This document shows positions 35,458 to 44,061 of a DNA stretch of 64,000 nucleotides, piece by piece. Origin of the DNA: Candidatus Methanoplasma sp. (GTDB lineage Archaea > Thermoplasmatota > Thermoplasmata > Methanomassiliicoccales > Methanomethylophilaceae); NCBI GenBank assembly GCA_031256955.1, contig JAIRPP010000008.1, positions 225,472 to 289,471 on the forward strand, written 5' to 3'. Under the pieces are notes generated by a model. It worked only from the letters and a program-made list of their open reading frames with translations, did not search any database and was not told the origin of the DNA. Made by a program: the position numbers and the translations under genes. Each line of letters opens with the position of its first letter. Position 1 is the stretch's first letter.

Positions 35458-35533
35458 AGCCCCATAGTGTAGTGGTCAATCATGCGGGACTCTGGATCCT
35501 GCGACTGCAGTTCGAATCTGCATGGGGCTACCA
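35458..35533 (+). tRNA. tRNA-Gln (anticodon CTG)
   Basis: Acceptor stem AGCCCCA with TGGGGCT, discriminator A and encoded CCA. Anticodon stem CGGGA/TCCTG closes the 7-base loop CTCTGGA, giving anticodon CTG. T arm TGCAG-TTCGAAT-CTGCA. No intron. Confidence 0.93.
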
Positions 35534-35601
35534 TTTCTCTCCACATCTCCTACGAAGGCTGGGTCCTCGGCGCGTTTCCGGCCTCTCCCCCGCCGCATAC
35601 A

Positions 35602-35629
35602 GTTGGATTAATCATCCAACATATTATAT
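35602..35629 (+). promoter_or_regulatory. TTGGA-N7-TCCAA operator and BoxA of the btuF-like operon
   Basis: Perfect inverted repeat GTTGGAT-TAATC-ATCCAAC (35602-35620) directly followed by the BoxA TATTATAT (about 35622-35629). Its half-sites and spacing equal those in the cobN-like promoter. Confidence 0.62.
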
Positions 35630-35658
35630 CCATCCGTCGCGCTCACTAGGCGGGTGAA

Positions 35659-36747
35659 TTGCGCTTGAGGTCGAAAAGCACGAAAGCGGTCGCATTGCTC
35701 GCAGTCGCGATAGTCATGCTGGCCGGAGCGGCGGCGTTCCTGGCCGCCAGGGGGGGCGGAGGGGACGGCTCCCTGTACGAGGTCGTGGACTATGCGGGGA
35801 ACAGGATAAAGCTCGAAGAGGCCCCGAAGAGGATCGTCACGCTCGATGCGAAGATGACCGAGATGGTATGCGAGCTGGGGCTCACGTCGAACGTCGTCGG
35901 GGTCACCTCCGACGACGGGGTGCACGACGTCTCCGACTTCATCTACGGGCTGGACTTCGACATAGGCTACCCGACCCAGCTCAAGGAGCAGATAAGGAGC
36001 GGGAAGACCGCGCTCATAGGCGGGGTCACCAACTGGACCACGGACCAGGTCATAAAGGCGGACCCGGACCTGGTCGTGTTCGAGAACAGCGCCAACAACC
36101 TGAACAAGATGAAGATGCTGCAGGACATGGGCATAACCTGCCTGGTGGCCAGCAACACCTACGACCGCGTCGGGGTCATCTACGACAACATGGAGCTCCT
36201 CGGGAAGGCCCTGGGCAGGTCCGATCGGGCCAAGATGTTCAACGACGGCATGGCGGAGGCGGTGGAGTACATCTACGGCAGATGCAAGGGCTTCGAAGGC
36301 AGGGACGTGGTCATGATCTCGGCTCCCGGCGGAACCCTGTACGCCTATGGCTCAAGCAACCTCAAGCACGTCGTGCTCAGGTCCCTCGGGTGCACCACGA
36401 GGATGGCGGGCGACGCCACCGGGATAGTGACGGTGGAGAACGTCCTGGAGTACCAGCCGGACGTGATCATCCTGGACCCCATGGGCAAGACCACGGACAT
36501 GTCCGCCCTCAAGAGGCAGTTCGAATCGGATCCGCTGTGGGCCGACGTGAAGGCGCTCCGCGGCGGCGAGATATACTATCTGGAGTACGCCCCGTTCCAG
36601 GCCACCGGGTACACGACCCACCACTTCGTCCACGGCATAGCCCTGATGGCCGCCATCGTCTTCGACGAGCTGGGGGTGGACGTGCCCCAGCTGGTCGAGG
36701 GCGAGAAGTACCTGGGCTACGTCTCCTGGATAAACCGCAGGGACTGA
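35659..36747 (+). CDS. ABC-type corrinoid/iron-chelate binding protein (BtuF/FecB-like)
   Basis: Extracytoplasmic binding protein of 362 residues with an N-terminal anchor helix (about 8-30). Two-lobe class III fold: VDYAGNRIKLEEAPKRIVTLDA opening and VTVENVLEYQPDVIILDP in the second lobe. Starts with TTG; TTG at 35665 has better spacing to GGTGA. Followed by permease and ATPase genes. Cobamide is my favoured ligand because of the corrinoid genes around it and the operator shared with the cobN-like gene; iron-siderophore is the alternative. Confidence 0.88.
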   Translation: MRLRSKSTKAVALLAVAIVMLAGAAAFLAARGGGGDGSLYEVVDYAGNRIKLEEAPKRIVTLDAKMTEMVCELGLTSNVVGVTSDDGVHDVSDFIYGLDFDIGYPTQLKEQIRSGKTALIGGVTNWTTDQVIKADPDLVVFENSANNLNKMKMLQDMGITCLVASNTYDRVGVIYDNMELLGKALGRSDRAKMFNDGMAEAVEYIYGRCKGFEGRDVVMISAPGGTLYAYGSSNLKHVVLRSLGCTTRMAGDATGIVTVENVLEYQPDVIILDPMGKTTDMSALKRQFESDPLWADVKALRGGEIYYLEYAPFQATGYTTHHFVHGIALMAAIVFDELGVDVPQLVEGEKYLGYVSWINRRD

Positions 36748-36756
36748 GGGGATAGG

Positions 36757-37854
36757 ATGACGAATGCGGAAGGCGGCCCCGCGGACGCGGAGATGCTGGC
36801 GGGGAACACCGTCATAAGGGGCACGGCTCACCTGAAGAGGAGGATGGCCGCCGCCATCGCCCTCGGCATGGCGTCCATGCTGCTCCTGTACGTGTTCTCG
36901 CTGACCATGGGCGCTTACAGCCTGTCCTTCGCGGGCGCGTGGGACGCGATGGTCGAGATAATCAAGAACGGGGGCCCGCAGTCCACGGACGCGAAGGTCT
37001 TGTTCTTCTCCAGGATGCCCAGGTCGCTGTGCGTGATCATGGTGGGGGCGGGGCTGGCCGCCGCGGGGGCGGTGATGCAGGCGCTGATACGGAACCCGCT
37101 GGTGGACCCGTACATCACGGGCATCTCCTCCGGGGCGTCGTTCGGGGTCCTTCTGTTCACCATAGGCGGCGCGTCCCTGGGGGCTCTGGTCAACGCCAAC
37201 TACGTGATCCCGGTGGTCGCCGTGATCGGCGCGATAGCCGCGTTCATGCTCACCATGACCGTGGCGGAGATCTCCGGGGGGAGGGCGATGAGCTACGTCC
37301 TCGGCGGGGCGGTGATCACCATGGGGCTGTCCGCCGGGACCACCCTGATCACATCGTTCAACATAGACGAGCTGCATTCGGTATCAATATGGCTGTTCGG
37401 GTCCTTCGCGGACCTGAGGTGGGAGCAGGCGGGCATAATCTTCTTCCCGATACTGCTGGTCCTGCTGTTCCTGCTATGCAACGCCCGGAGCCTGAACAAG
37501 ATGCTCCTGGGGGAGGAGCAGGCGCACAGCCTGGGCATGAACGCGCGCACGTACAAGAGGAACATGATGATCGTGGTGGCCGCGCTCACGGCGCTGTGCG
37601 TGGCGTTCTGCGGGGTCATCGGGTTCGTGGGGCTGATAGTCCCGCACCTGACCAGGATGATCGTCGGGGGGGACCACAGGATGCTGCTGCCGACGGCGAT
37701 GATAGTCGGGGCGAACATCCTGCTGGCCGCGGACATATTCTGCAAGAGCGCGCTGAGCTACGTGGAGCTGCCTATAGGCGCGATCATATCGGTGGTGGGC
37801 GTGCCCCTGTTCATATACATAATGGCGAAGGAGGGCAGAAAGTATGCGATGTGA
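36757..37854 (+). CDS. ABC-type corrinoid/iron-chelate permease (BtuC/FecCD family)
   Basis: 365-residue membrane protein with about 9-10 helices. Family motifs: RMPRSLCVIMVGAGLAAAGAVMQ, NPLVDPYITGISSGASFG, GVIGFVGLIVPHLTRMIVGGDHR. A 40-residue hydrophilic N-terminal extension precedes the first helix. Overlaps the ATPase open frame at its 3' end. Confidence 0.94.
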   Translation: MTNAEGGPADAEMLAGNTVIRGTAHLKRRMAAAIALGMASMLLLYVFSLTMGAYSLSFAGAWDAMVEIIKNGGPQSTDAKVLFFSRMPRSLCVIMVGAGLAAAGAVMQALIRNPLVDPYITGISSGASFGVLLFTIGGASLGALVNANYVIPVVAVIGAIAAFMLTMTVAEISGGRAMSYVLGGAVITMGLSAGTTLITSFNIDELHSVSIWLFGSFADLRWEQAGIIFFPILLVLLFLLCNARSLNKMLLGEEQAHSLGMNARTYKRNMMIVVAALTALCVAFCGVIGFVGLIVPHLTRMIVGGDHRMLLPTAMIVGANILLAADIFCKSALSYVELPIGAIISVVGVPLFIYIMAKEGRKYAM

Positions 37855-37870
37855 CGCGGAGGGAGATGGG

Positions 37871-38653
37871 ATGCTGTCCGTCTCCGAGATGAGGTTCGGA
37901 TACTCGGGCGAGGACACGCTGAAGTCCATAGGGTTCGCGGTCGGGCCGGGGGAGTTCGTGGCCCTGATGGGGCCCAACGGGTCCGGCAAGACAACTATGA
38001 TGAGGTGCATAAACAGGGTGCTGAAGGTCAGGGGCGGATCCATAGAGATCGGAGGGGACGACGTACTCTCGCTGTCCTTGGAGGATCTGGCGAAGGTGTG
38101 CGCGACCGTGCCCGCGGACGCGTCCCTGGACTTCGTGCTGACTGTGAGGGACTTCGTCTCCCTGGGCAGGTCCCCGTACGTCACCAACATATGGTGGGAC
38201 AGCAGGGAGGACGAGGAGATGGTGGACAGGGCGCTGCGCGACTTCGGCATAGCCGGATACGCGGGGAGGAGGCTGAGCGAGGTCAGCAGCGGGGAGCGGG
38301 CGAGGGTCCTGCTGGCGAAGGGCGTGGTTCAGACTCCGAAGGTCATGCTGGTGGACGAGCCCAGCGCGCATCTCGACATAAAGTACAAGATCCAGGTGAT
38401 GGAGATCCTGAAGAAGCTGTCGCGGAAGGGGCTTAGCATAGTGATAGCCTCCCACGACATCAACCTCCTGACGCGCTTCTGCGACCGCGTCATGCTGCTG
38501 TCCAGGGGGAGGATAGTGGGGTACGGCCCGCCCGCGGAGGTGGTCACGGAGGAATCCATCAGGGAGGTCTTCGACATAGAGGTCAAGACCGTCATGAGCG
38601 ACGGCGTGGTCTACGTGCTCCCCACTGGGTCCACCATGGACTTAGATCTGTAA
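37871..38653 (+). CDS. ABC-type corrinoid/iron-chelate ATP-binding protein (BtuD/FecE family)
   Basis: 260-residue ATPase. Walker A GPNGSGKTT near residue 37, signature VSSGERARVLLAKGV (SSGE in place of SGGE), Walker B VMLVDEPSAHLD, H loop SHDIN. I prefer ATG 37871 with GGAGGG 7 bp upstream over the ATG at 37844 inside the permease gene. Confidence 0.93.
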   Translation: MLSVSEMRFGYSGEDTLKSIGFAVGPGEFVALMGPNGSGKTTMMRCINRVLKVRGGSIEIGGDDVLSLSLEDLAKVCATVPADASLDFVLTVRDFVSLGRSPYVTNIWWDSREDEEMVDRALRDFGIAGYAGRRLSEVSSGERARVLLAKGVVQTPKVMLVDEPSAHLDIKYKIQVMEILKKLSRKGLSIVIASHDINLLTRFCDRVMLLSRGRIVGYGPPAEVVTEESIREVFDIEVKTVMSDGVVYVLPTGSTMDLDL

Positions 38654-38727
38654 GGGAACGGGGGCGCGGCGCGCGCGTGGCTATGTATTTCGCGCGCTGG
38701 GTATGCGATCGATGATATCGAAGCGAG

Positions 38728-40692
38728 TCATGGGTCGCATCGCCCGCGGGGCGCCTTCTCGGCCATCGCCGGCTTCCCGGACGCCGTCACCGTGACCGTC
38801 GTGTCTATGACGGTCCTGGCCCCGTCCGCGTCGAACGCCCTCTCCCTCACGCGGTGCGTCACCTCCACGGACTCCGCCCCCGCCGCGGCGGCGGCCTCCG
38901 CGGCGCGCCTCCCGCCCTCGCGCACGGCGTACCCTATCGCCTCCGCCACCGATTCGAAGCGGGCCCTGCCCATCTTGGAGTACGCCGTGCACGGCCCGCC
39001 CGCGCCCGACATCATCCCGTCCGGCTCTATCAGCACGTCCACCGACTCCGATATGCACCCGGATATCGCGCCTATGGCGTTCCCCACGCGGGAGTCCTCC
39101 GACGACACGTACCTCGCGCCCAGCCTCCGCGCCGCCTGCGGGATCCACGCGTCCGCAGGCGCCCCCATCCCCACTATGGGCTTGCTCAGCCTTATGGAGC
39201 AGGAATAGTCGCGCCCGGGGGATCCGGTGGCCGCCTTGCGCACGAGGTCCGCCGAGACCGCGTCCGCCGGATATGCGCCCGTCTCGTCCAGGATCACCTT
39301 CCTGAGGATCTCCGCCGCTATCTTATCGACGACGGCCTCCTTCATCGAGCGTATGAACTCGCCCCTCTCCATGCCCGCCCTCCTGCACGCGGACGCCACC
39401 CCCAGCTCCGACGCCCTCGCGTCGTGCTCCGAATAGCTCCCCTCGGCGTGGAGGATGTCCGTGGGCGTGAGCCCTATCCTCTGTATCAGCCCGCGCTCCT
39501 CCATCCTGTCCACACCCAGCCTCAGCGGGTGGACCCCCAGCGCGGAGGCCGCCTTCCTCAGAGGCATCGGCCTCTCCCTCAGCAGGGCGATCAGCGCCTC
39601 GTCCAGCGCGGGGAGCGGGCCGTCCGCCGGCTTGGACGCCGCCAGCATCTCCATGTCCCTCGCCTCCCCCGCCATGGCCTCCAGGTCCCCCATGATCCCG
39701 GGCCACATCGACGCGGCCATGCACAGGGGTATGACGCGGGACGGCGACAGAGACGCCTTGGACCCGCTCACGGATATGCGGCTGTCCCCTCCTATCCCAG
39801 AAGTGGATATCTCCGCCGCCATTACGTGGGTCCTGCGGCCGCCTATGGTCGCCCCCTCCGCGCTCAGGTCGGGGCGCCCTCCCCTGAGCACGCCTATGTC
39901 CGTCGTGGTGCCCCCCACGTCGACCACTATGGCGTCGCCCTCGCCCGTGAGCGCCAGGGCCCCGGTCAGGCTGGCCGCCGGGCCGGAGAGTATCGTCTCC
40001 ACCGGGCGCTCCCCCGCCGCCTTCGCGCTCATCACCGACCCGTCCCCCTTGACCACCATGAGCGGCGCGTCTATCCCCATGGAGGACATCGCCCTCTCCA
40101 CCGACCCCATCAGGTCCCTTATCACGGGTATGAGCCTGGCGTTCATCACCGCCGTGACCGTCCTCTCGCCGAACCCCAGCATGGACGACAGCTGATGCCC
40201 GCACACCACGGGCTTCCCGTACCTCGCCGCGATCTCCCCCGCCGCGATCTCGTGCGCCGGGTTCCTGACGCTCATGTACCCCGTGACGGCCACGCAGTCC
40301 ACCCTGTCGGCGTGCGCCTCCATGAACGCCTCCACGGCGCCGAGGTCCAGAGCCTCGGCCTCGTTCCCGCAGACGTCGTGGCCCCCGGCCACCCTCGCGT
40401 GCCCCTCCACCGGCACCGAGCCGTCGAAGGCGCGGCCGATGCACACGAGCCCGACCCTGCACCCCCTGCCCTCCACGATGGAGTTGGTCGCGAGGGTCGA
40501 CGACAGGGACACCAGCGACACCTCCCCCAGGAGGTCGGGCCCCAGCCCCCTCATGGCGCCCTCCACGCCGACGGCCAGGTCCTCCCTCGTGGTGGGCGCC
40601 TTCGCCCTGCGCAGGGGGCGCCCCGAGCCCATGTCCACTATCGCTGCGTCCGTGTACGTCCCGCCGGTGTCTATGCCGAGCCCCAGAGCCAT
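38728..40692 (-). CDS. Hydantoinase/oxoprolinase family ASKHA ATPase (HyuA-like)
   Basis: 654-residue protein. N-terminal nucleotide-binding motif GIDTGGTYTDAAIVD and a second phosphate motif VDVGGTTTDIG (about residue 245) define the ASKHA fold. A winged-helix-like insert (about 370-400) precedes LTPTDILHAEGSY. Although the family is named for hydantoinase, methanogen members often sit next to corrinoid methyltransferases. Here it is last in a row after a corrinoid protein, a UroD-fold methyltransferase and a zinc ribbon. A role in activating the corrinoid or a substrate is inference. Confidence 0.85.
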   Translation of the reverse strand: MALGLGIDTGGTYTDAAIVDMGSGRPLRRAKAPTTREDLAVGVEGAMRGLGPDLLGEVSLVSLSSTLATNSIVEGRGCRVGLVCIGRAFDGSVPVEGHARVAGGHDVCGNEAEALDLGAVEAFMEAHADRVDCVAVTGYMSVRNPAHEIAAGEIAARYGKPVVCGHQLSSMLGFGERTVTAVMNARLIPVIRDLMGSVERAMSSMGIDAPLMVVKGDGSVMSAKAAGERPVETILSGPAASLTGALALTGEGDAIVVDVGGTTTDIGVLRGGRPDLSAEGATIGGRRTHVMAAEISTSGIGGDSRISVSGSKASLSPSRVIPLCMAASMWPGIMGDLEAMAGEARDMEMLAASKPADGPLPALDEALIALLRERPMPLRKAASALGVHPLRLGVDRMEERGLIQRIGLTPTDILHAEGSYSEHDARASELGVASACRRAGMERGEFIRSMKEAVVDKIAAEILRKVILDETGAYPADAVSADLVRKAATGSPGRDYSCSIRLSKPIVGMGAPADAWIPQAARRLGARYVSSEDSRVGNAIGAISGCISESVDVLIEPDGMMSGAGGPCTAYSKMGRARFESVAEAIGYAVREGGRRAAEAAAAAGAESVEVTHRVRERAFDADGARTVIDTTVTVTASGKPAMAEKAPRGRCDP

Positions 40693-40696
40693 GTCC

Positions 40697-41011
40697 TCAC
40701 CTGGTGCGCCCGCTGACGCCGAGGTCCTCGTTGCGCCTGTTCACTATCCTGCATATGTGGTCCGACACGGCCCTCTGCGCCCCCTTCCCCCCGATGTCCG
40801 GCGCCTGCGACATGAAGAACTCCATGTCGCACCTCCCGCATCTGACCTTGGGGCATCCCCGGGCCGCCTCCGAGCACCCCTGGCACGCGAACGCCCTCGC
40901 GTACACCAGCGAGAACATGAACCCGCATCCCGGGCACGCGAACTTCCTGACGGACGCGGTCGTCTCGTACGAGAAGCCCTTCGCCCTCATCGCCTCGTAG
41001 TATCCGTTCAT
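40697..41011 (-). CDS. Small multi-cysteine zinc-ribbon protein
   Basis: 104 residues with four cysteine pairs: CPGC, CQGC, CPKVRC and CGRC within residues 26-66, enough for two zinc or iron-sulfur sites. C-terminal HICRIVNRR tail. A strong GGAGGG site lies 8 bp before the ATG. It is 4 bp from the HyuA-like gene, so translation is likely coupled. I know no function; it could be a scaffold or electron-transfer part of the methyltransferase cassette. Confidence 0.75.
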   Translation of the reverse strand: MNGYYEAMRAKGFSYETTASVRKFACPGCGFMFSLVYARAFACQGCSEAARGCPKVRCGRCDMEFFMSQAPDIGGKGAQRAVSDHICRIVNRRNEDLGVSGRTR

Positions 41012-41043
41012 CGCATATCCCTCCGTGGATGGAAACGGTTTGC

Positions 41044-41064
41044 GGGGCGGGCGAAGCCCGCCCC
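41044..41064 (-). other. Strong intercistronic hairpin in the methyltransferase operon
   Basis: Nine-base-pair GC stem GGGGCGGGC/GCCCGCCCC with GAA loop, between the UroD-like stop and the ribosome binding site of the zinc-ribbon gene. No T-run, so processing, mRNA stabilisation or partial attenuation are more likely than full termination. Confidence 0.5.
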
Positions 41065-41070
41065 CGGGGC

Positions 41071-42165
41071 TCAGCAGCCGTCCATCCTGCCGTACTTCCT
41101 GCTGGCCTCCACCATCGCGTCTATGTTCTCGAGCTTGCAGTTTATGTCCGGGGGGACCTCGCAGCCGCTCGCGATGCAGTACCTGGAGTTGAGCCCGCGC
41201 TTGCACAGGGCGGTCTTCACCTCCTGGCAGAGGCTCTTCGTGGCGCTCGTCACGTCCCCCACAGACCCCCTGATGAACAGCTGGGGGTCCAGGTTGCCCG
41301 CGACCACGCACTCGTCCGCATACCCGTCCGCTATGACCTTGCCGGCGGACGGGGACCCCTCGATCAGGGGGTAGTACGCCATGGAGTACACGGACGGCTT
41401 GAACTTCTTGATCTGCGTGTCCAGGTGCGGGAGGTCGGCGCAGTTGTGTATCGCCACCGCCATGCCTCCTTCGACGGTCTCCCTGTTCAGCCTCTTGGCG
41501 TACTCGTTCCCCTCGAACTCCCCGTACTCCGCGTCCCCCAGGCAGGAGTAGTTGCCCCACAGGTAGTCCCAGCAGATGGCCTCTATCCCGGTCTGCGACA
41601 TGGCCTTGACTATCTCCGAGTCGTACTCGGTCATGGTCTTCAGCGCCTTGTGCACCGGGGCGGGGTCGGTGAACATGTCCATGAACAGCCTCTCCGCGCC
41701 CGCGCTCTGCGACAGCGCCAGCAGCGGGCCCTCTATGAACGTGGACGCGACGACCTCGTCCCCGAGCTTCTCGGCCAGGAGCCTGGCCCCCTCTATCAGG
41801 ACGCCCGTCCTCCCCTTCCTCACGTCCGGGACGGCCAGCTTCTCGTAGTCCTCCATGTCGCTCACTATGTGCTTGTCCACGAACGGCGTGTTCTGCTCGT
41901 CCATCCTCACGTGCGCGCCCAGGTCCCCGGCCATGACGGACAGGTCCATCAGGCCGATGGCGAAGTCCAGCCCGAACCTCCTCTGGCCCGCCAGGAACGC
42001 CTTCGCGTACGTCTCCGGGTCGCCGCACCATTCGCGGTACGACACCCCCCCGTCGCCGATGAGCTTCCTGCAGACCCCGCACGCTATCGGGTACGCGGCG
42101 AGCGTGTCCACCTTCTCGTCGCTCAGGGCGGCCATCGCCCTCTCCTTGTGCCCCATCTCACGCAT
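41071..42165 (-). CDS. UroD-fold methylcobamide methyltransferase (MtaA/MtbA/MtsA-like)
   Basis: 364-residue TIM-barrel enzyme of the uroporphyrinogen decarboxylase family. The zinc ligands of the MtaA/MtbA group are visible as HNC (near residue 241) and a distal Cys in the ASGCEVPPD segment near residue 340. Such proteins move methyl groups between a corrinoid protein and coenzyme M. It directly follows the corrinoid-protein gene, overlapping it by 8 bp. Without a separate substrate methyltransferase nearby, an MtsA-like enzyme that does both half reactions with methylated thiols is a good candidate; a dedicated CoM methyltransferase serving distant MtxB proteins is another. Confidence 0.85.
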   Translation of the reverse strand: MREMGHKERAMAALSDEKVDTLAAYPIACGVCRKLIGDGGVSYREWCGDPETYAKAFLAGQRRFGLDFAIGLMDLSVMAGDLGAHVRMDEQNTPFVDKHIVSDMEDYEKLAVPDVRKGRTGVLIEGARLLAEKLGDEVVASTFIEGPLLALSQSAGAERLFMDMFTDPAPVHKALKTMTEYDSEIVKAMSQTGIEAICWDYLWGNYSCLGDAEYGEFEGNEYAKRLNRETVEGGMAVAIHNCADLPHLDTQIKKFKPSVYSMAYYPLIEGSPSAGKVIADGYADECVVAGNLDPQLFIRGSVGDVTSATKSLCQEVKTALCKRGLNSRYCIASGCEVPPDINCKLENIDAMVEASRKYGRMDGC

Positions 42166-42805
42166 GCCAGACCGCCCCCTTCAGCCACCCTATGCAGTCC
42201 TGGGCGTTGAGGTCCCTGTGGTCCGCCCCGATCTCGGACGCGAACTCGGGGGACGTGGGCGGGCCCCCTATGGTCACGGTGCACTTGGAGCGGTACCCCG
42301 TCTCCCTGAGCACGTCCAGCGTCTTCTTCATGCTGTCCATGGTGGGGGTCATGAGCGTGCTCAGGCAGATGCAGTCCACGCCCGCCTCCTCCGCCATCTT
42401 GACCAGCTTCTCCGGGTTCACGTCCTTGCCGAAGTCGCTCACTATGCACCCTCCCGCCGTGAGCATGGTCTTGACTATGTTCTTGCCTATGTCGTGCACG
42501 TCGCCCTCCACAACCGCTGCGGCGCACCTCTTGGCGTCCTTCAGCTGGTCCTTGGGCACGGCCGGCAGCAGTATGTCCAGCGCGGCGTACATGCACCTGG
42601 CGGACACCAGCACCTGGGGCAGGTACACGGTGTGCGCCGCGTACCTCTCCCCCACGATGTTCATGCCCTTGACCAGCCCGACGTTGATCGCGTCGATGGG
42701 GCTCACCCCCGTGTCCAGCGCCTCCTGCGCCGCGGCCTTCGCCAGATCCAGCTTGCAGCCGACGACCGCGTCGCTCAGCCTGTCCATTATCTCCTCTTTT
42801 GACAT
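42158..42805 (-). CDS. Corrinoid protein (MtbC/MtsB-like, B12-binding)
   Basis: 215-residue methyl carrier. N-terminal helical cap domain (about 1-90) and a Rossmann B12 domain with the lower-ligand motif EGDVHDIGKNIV (His near residue 104), then the SDFGKDV and GGPP segments. The cobamide carries the methyl group for the adjacent UroD-fold enzyme. GGAAGGAG abuts the ATG at 42805 with no spacer; ATG 42787 with GAGGAG three bases upstream is an alternative. Confidence 0.93.
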   Translation of the reverse strand: MSKEEIMDRLSDAVVGCKLDLAKAAAQEALDTGVSPIDAINVGLVKGMNIVGERYAAHTVYLPQVLVSARCMYAALDILLPAVPKDQLKDAKRCAAAVVEGDVHDIGKNIVKTMLTAGGCIVSDFGKDVNPEKLVKMAEEAGVDCICLSTLMTPTMDSMKKTLDVLRETGYRSKCTVTIGGPPTSPEFASEIGADHRDLNAQDCIGWLKGAVWHA

Positions 42806-43136
42806 CTCCTTCCTCCCTCGCCTTTTCCAAGGCTGGAATACGATTTAACCAACAGTATATATGTATTTCGTACAAATAGATGCACAAATCGCGATATGCT
42901 TTGAATATATGTTATCAATTCGTTCGCTTTATATTTAAATAAACCACAATTTTAACGATATAACTAATAAAATTGTTGGATATTATAATAAAAGTATTAT
43001 ATAAATAAAATTTTATATTATTTTATTTAAAATATTATATTGATTTAGAATTCTCTATAATGCATATGGACAATGTAGGGATGGCTATGCGCCCCGGCGG
43101 ACGAACAAATATAAGCGGGCACGGCGTCGCAAACGC
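42806..43136. other. AT-rich divergent regulatory region of the methyltransferase cassette
   Basis: About 330 bp; 42840-43080 is extremely AT-rich. It carries the minus-strand promoter of the corrinoid operon and the plus-strand promoter of the DUF6951-like gene. TTCCAAGGCTGGAA (42825-42838) is a small imperfect palindrome just upstream of the corrinoid gene. No gene seen. Confidence 0.5.
43107..43115 (+). promoter_or_regulatory. BoxA of the DUF6951-like gene, probably leaderless
   Basis: AAATATAAG ends 21 bp before the ATG at 43137 and no ribosome binding site is seen, so the mRNA should begin at or near the start codon. Confidence 0.5.
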
Positions 43137-43478
43137 ATGGCTTCCACCGTCGCGGTCAACATGAGGACCTGCGGGAAATCCCACAGGATAACCGTCAGCA
43201 TGAGGGACGACGGGGACATGGACGTGAGCATAGAGTCCGACTGCGCGAACGTGCGCGAGTACGCCAAGGCCCTGACCCGGATAAGCATGTCCGACATCAT
43301 GGACAGGCGCGGGAGCAGGATCCTCGACCCCGAGGCGTCCGCGCCCCTGTCGGCGACGTGCCTGACGCACAGCGGGGTCATGAGCGCCGCCTGGATGGAG
43401 GCGGGGATGCTGTCGAAGAGCCTCTGCGCGAAAGCCGGGCGCAACGAGGTCTCCTTCGAGCCGGGCGCGCCCGAGTGA
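43137..43478 (+). CDS. DUF6951-like small protein
   Basis: 113 residues, cytoplasmic. Pattern of a short beta-rich N-terminal half (TVAVNMRTCGKSHRITVSM, then SIESDCANV) and a C-terminal LSATCLTHSGVMSAAWMEAG helix resembles DUF6951 proteins of methanogens. Three conserved-looking cysteines at about 12, 37 and 76 could hold a metal. Divergent from the corrinoid cassette. No function known. Confidence 0.6.
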   Translation: MASTVAVNMRTCGKSHRITVSMRDDGDMDVSIESDCANVREYAKALTRISMSDIMDRRGSRILDPEASAPLSATCLTHSGVMSAAWMEAGMLSKSLCAKAGRNEVSFEPGAPE

Positions 43479-43488
43479 CGGGCCGCGC

Positions 43489-44061
43489 TCAGAGGCTCTC
43501 GGTCCCGTCCGCCAGGTCCCTGAAGTAGGACGCGCCCTCGACGGGCCCCTTCGCTATGAGTATGTCGCCGGCCTCTATGCCGGTGTCCCTCCCGGGGCCG
43601 AAGACGTACGTGCGGTCCCTCTTTATCGCTATGACGAACATGCCGCAGTTCGTGCTGAGCCTGAGGTCCCCGAACCTCTTCCCCGCCAGCGACGAGCCCT
43701 CGCTCACCTTCGCCAGGGTTATGGTGGTCTCCGACTCCCTTATGGACATCGCCAATACAGGGTGCTCGCCCAGGCCGCGGATGACCACGTCCGCGATGGA
43801 CCTGGCGGCCTCCGCTATCGCCTTTATGGACGTCTGGAGCTTGACCGCCACCACTATCCTGCCTATGTCCTCGGGCTTCTCCGCCCCGATCTCCATTATC
43901 GTGTCCTGGATCTTGGAGGACAGTTCGCCCACGGCGCCGTACATGAAGACGACCTCCTCGGCGATCTCGGCGTTGTTGTACAGGAGGGACGAGTACGCCA
44001 GGTCCACCATGAACTCGGACGTGTCCTTCAGCTCCAGCAGCATCGATTCCAGCCTGTTCAT
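43489..44061 (-). CDS. PhoU / TrkA-C domain protein
   Basis: 190-residue regulatory protein: PhoU-like helical region (about 1-95) and RCK/TrkA-C domain (about 105-185, ending ...GDILIAKGP). It overlaps a paralog by ATGA. Such pairs usually control a neighbouring ion transporter, here the SLC41/MgtE-like gene on the other side. Confidence 0.85.
   Translation of the reverse strand: MNRLESMLLELKDTSEFMVDLAYSSLLYNNAEIAEEVVFMYGAVGELSSKIQDTIMEIGAEKPEDIGRIVVAVKLQTSIKAIAEAARSIADVVIRGLGEHPVLAMSIRESETTITLAKVSEGSSLAGKRFGDLRLSTNCGMFVIAIKRDRTYVFGPGRDTGIEAGDILIAKGPVEGASYFRDLADGTESL

Noticed and set aside
38728..43478. Pyrrolysine-containing methylamine methyltransferase gene
   Set aside because: I found no in-frame TAG that joins two coding segments here, and no protein like MtmB, MtbB or MttB.
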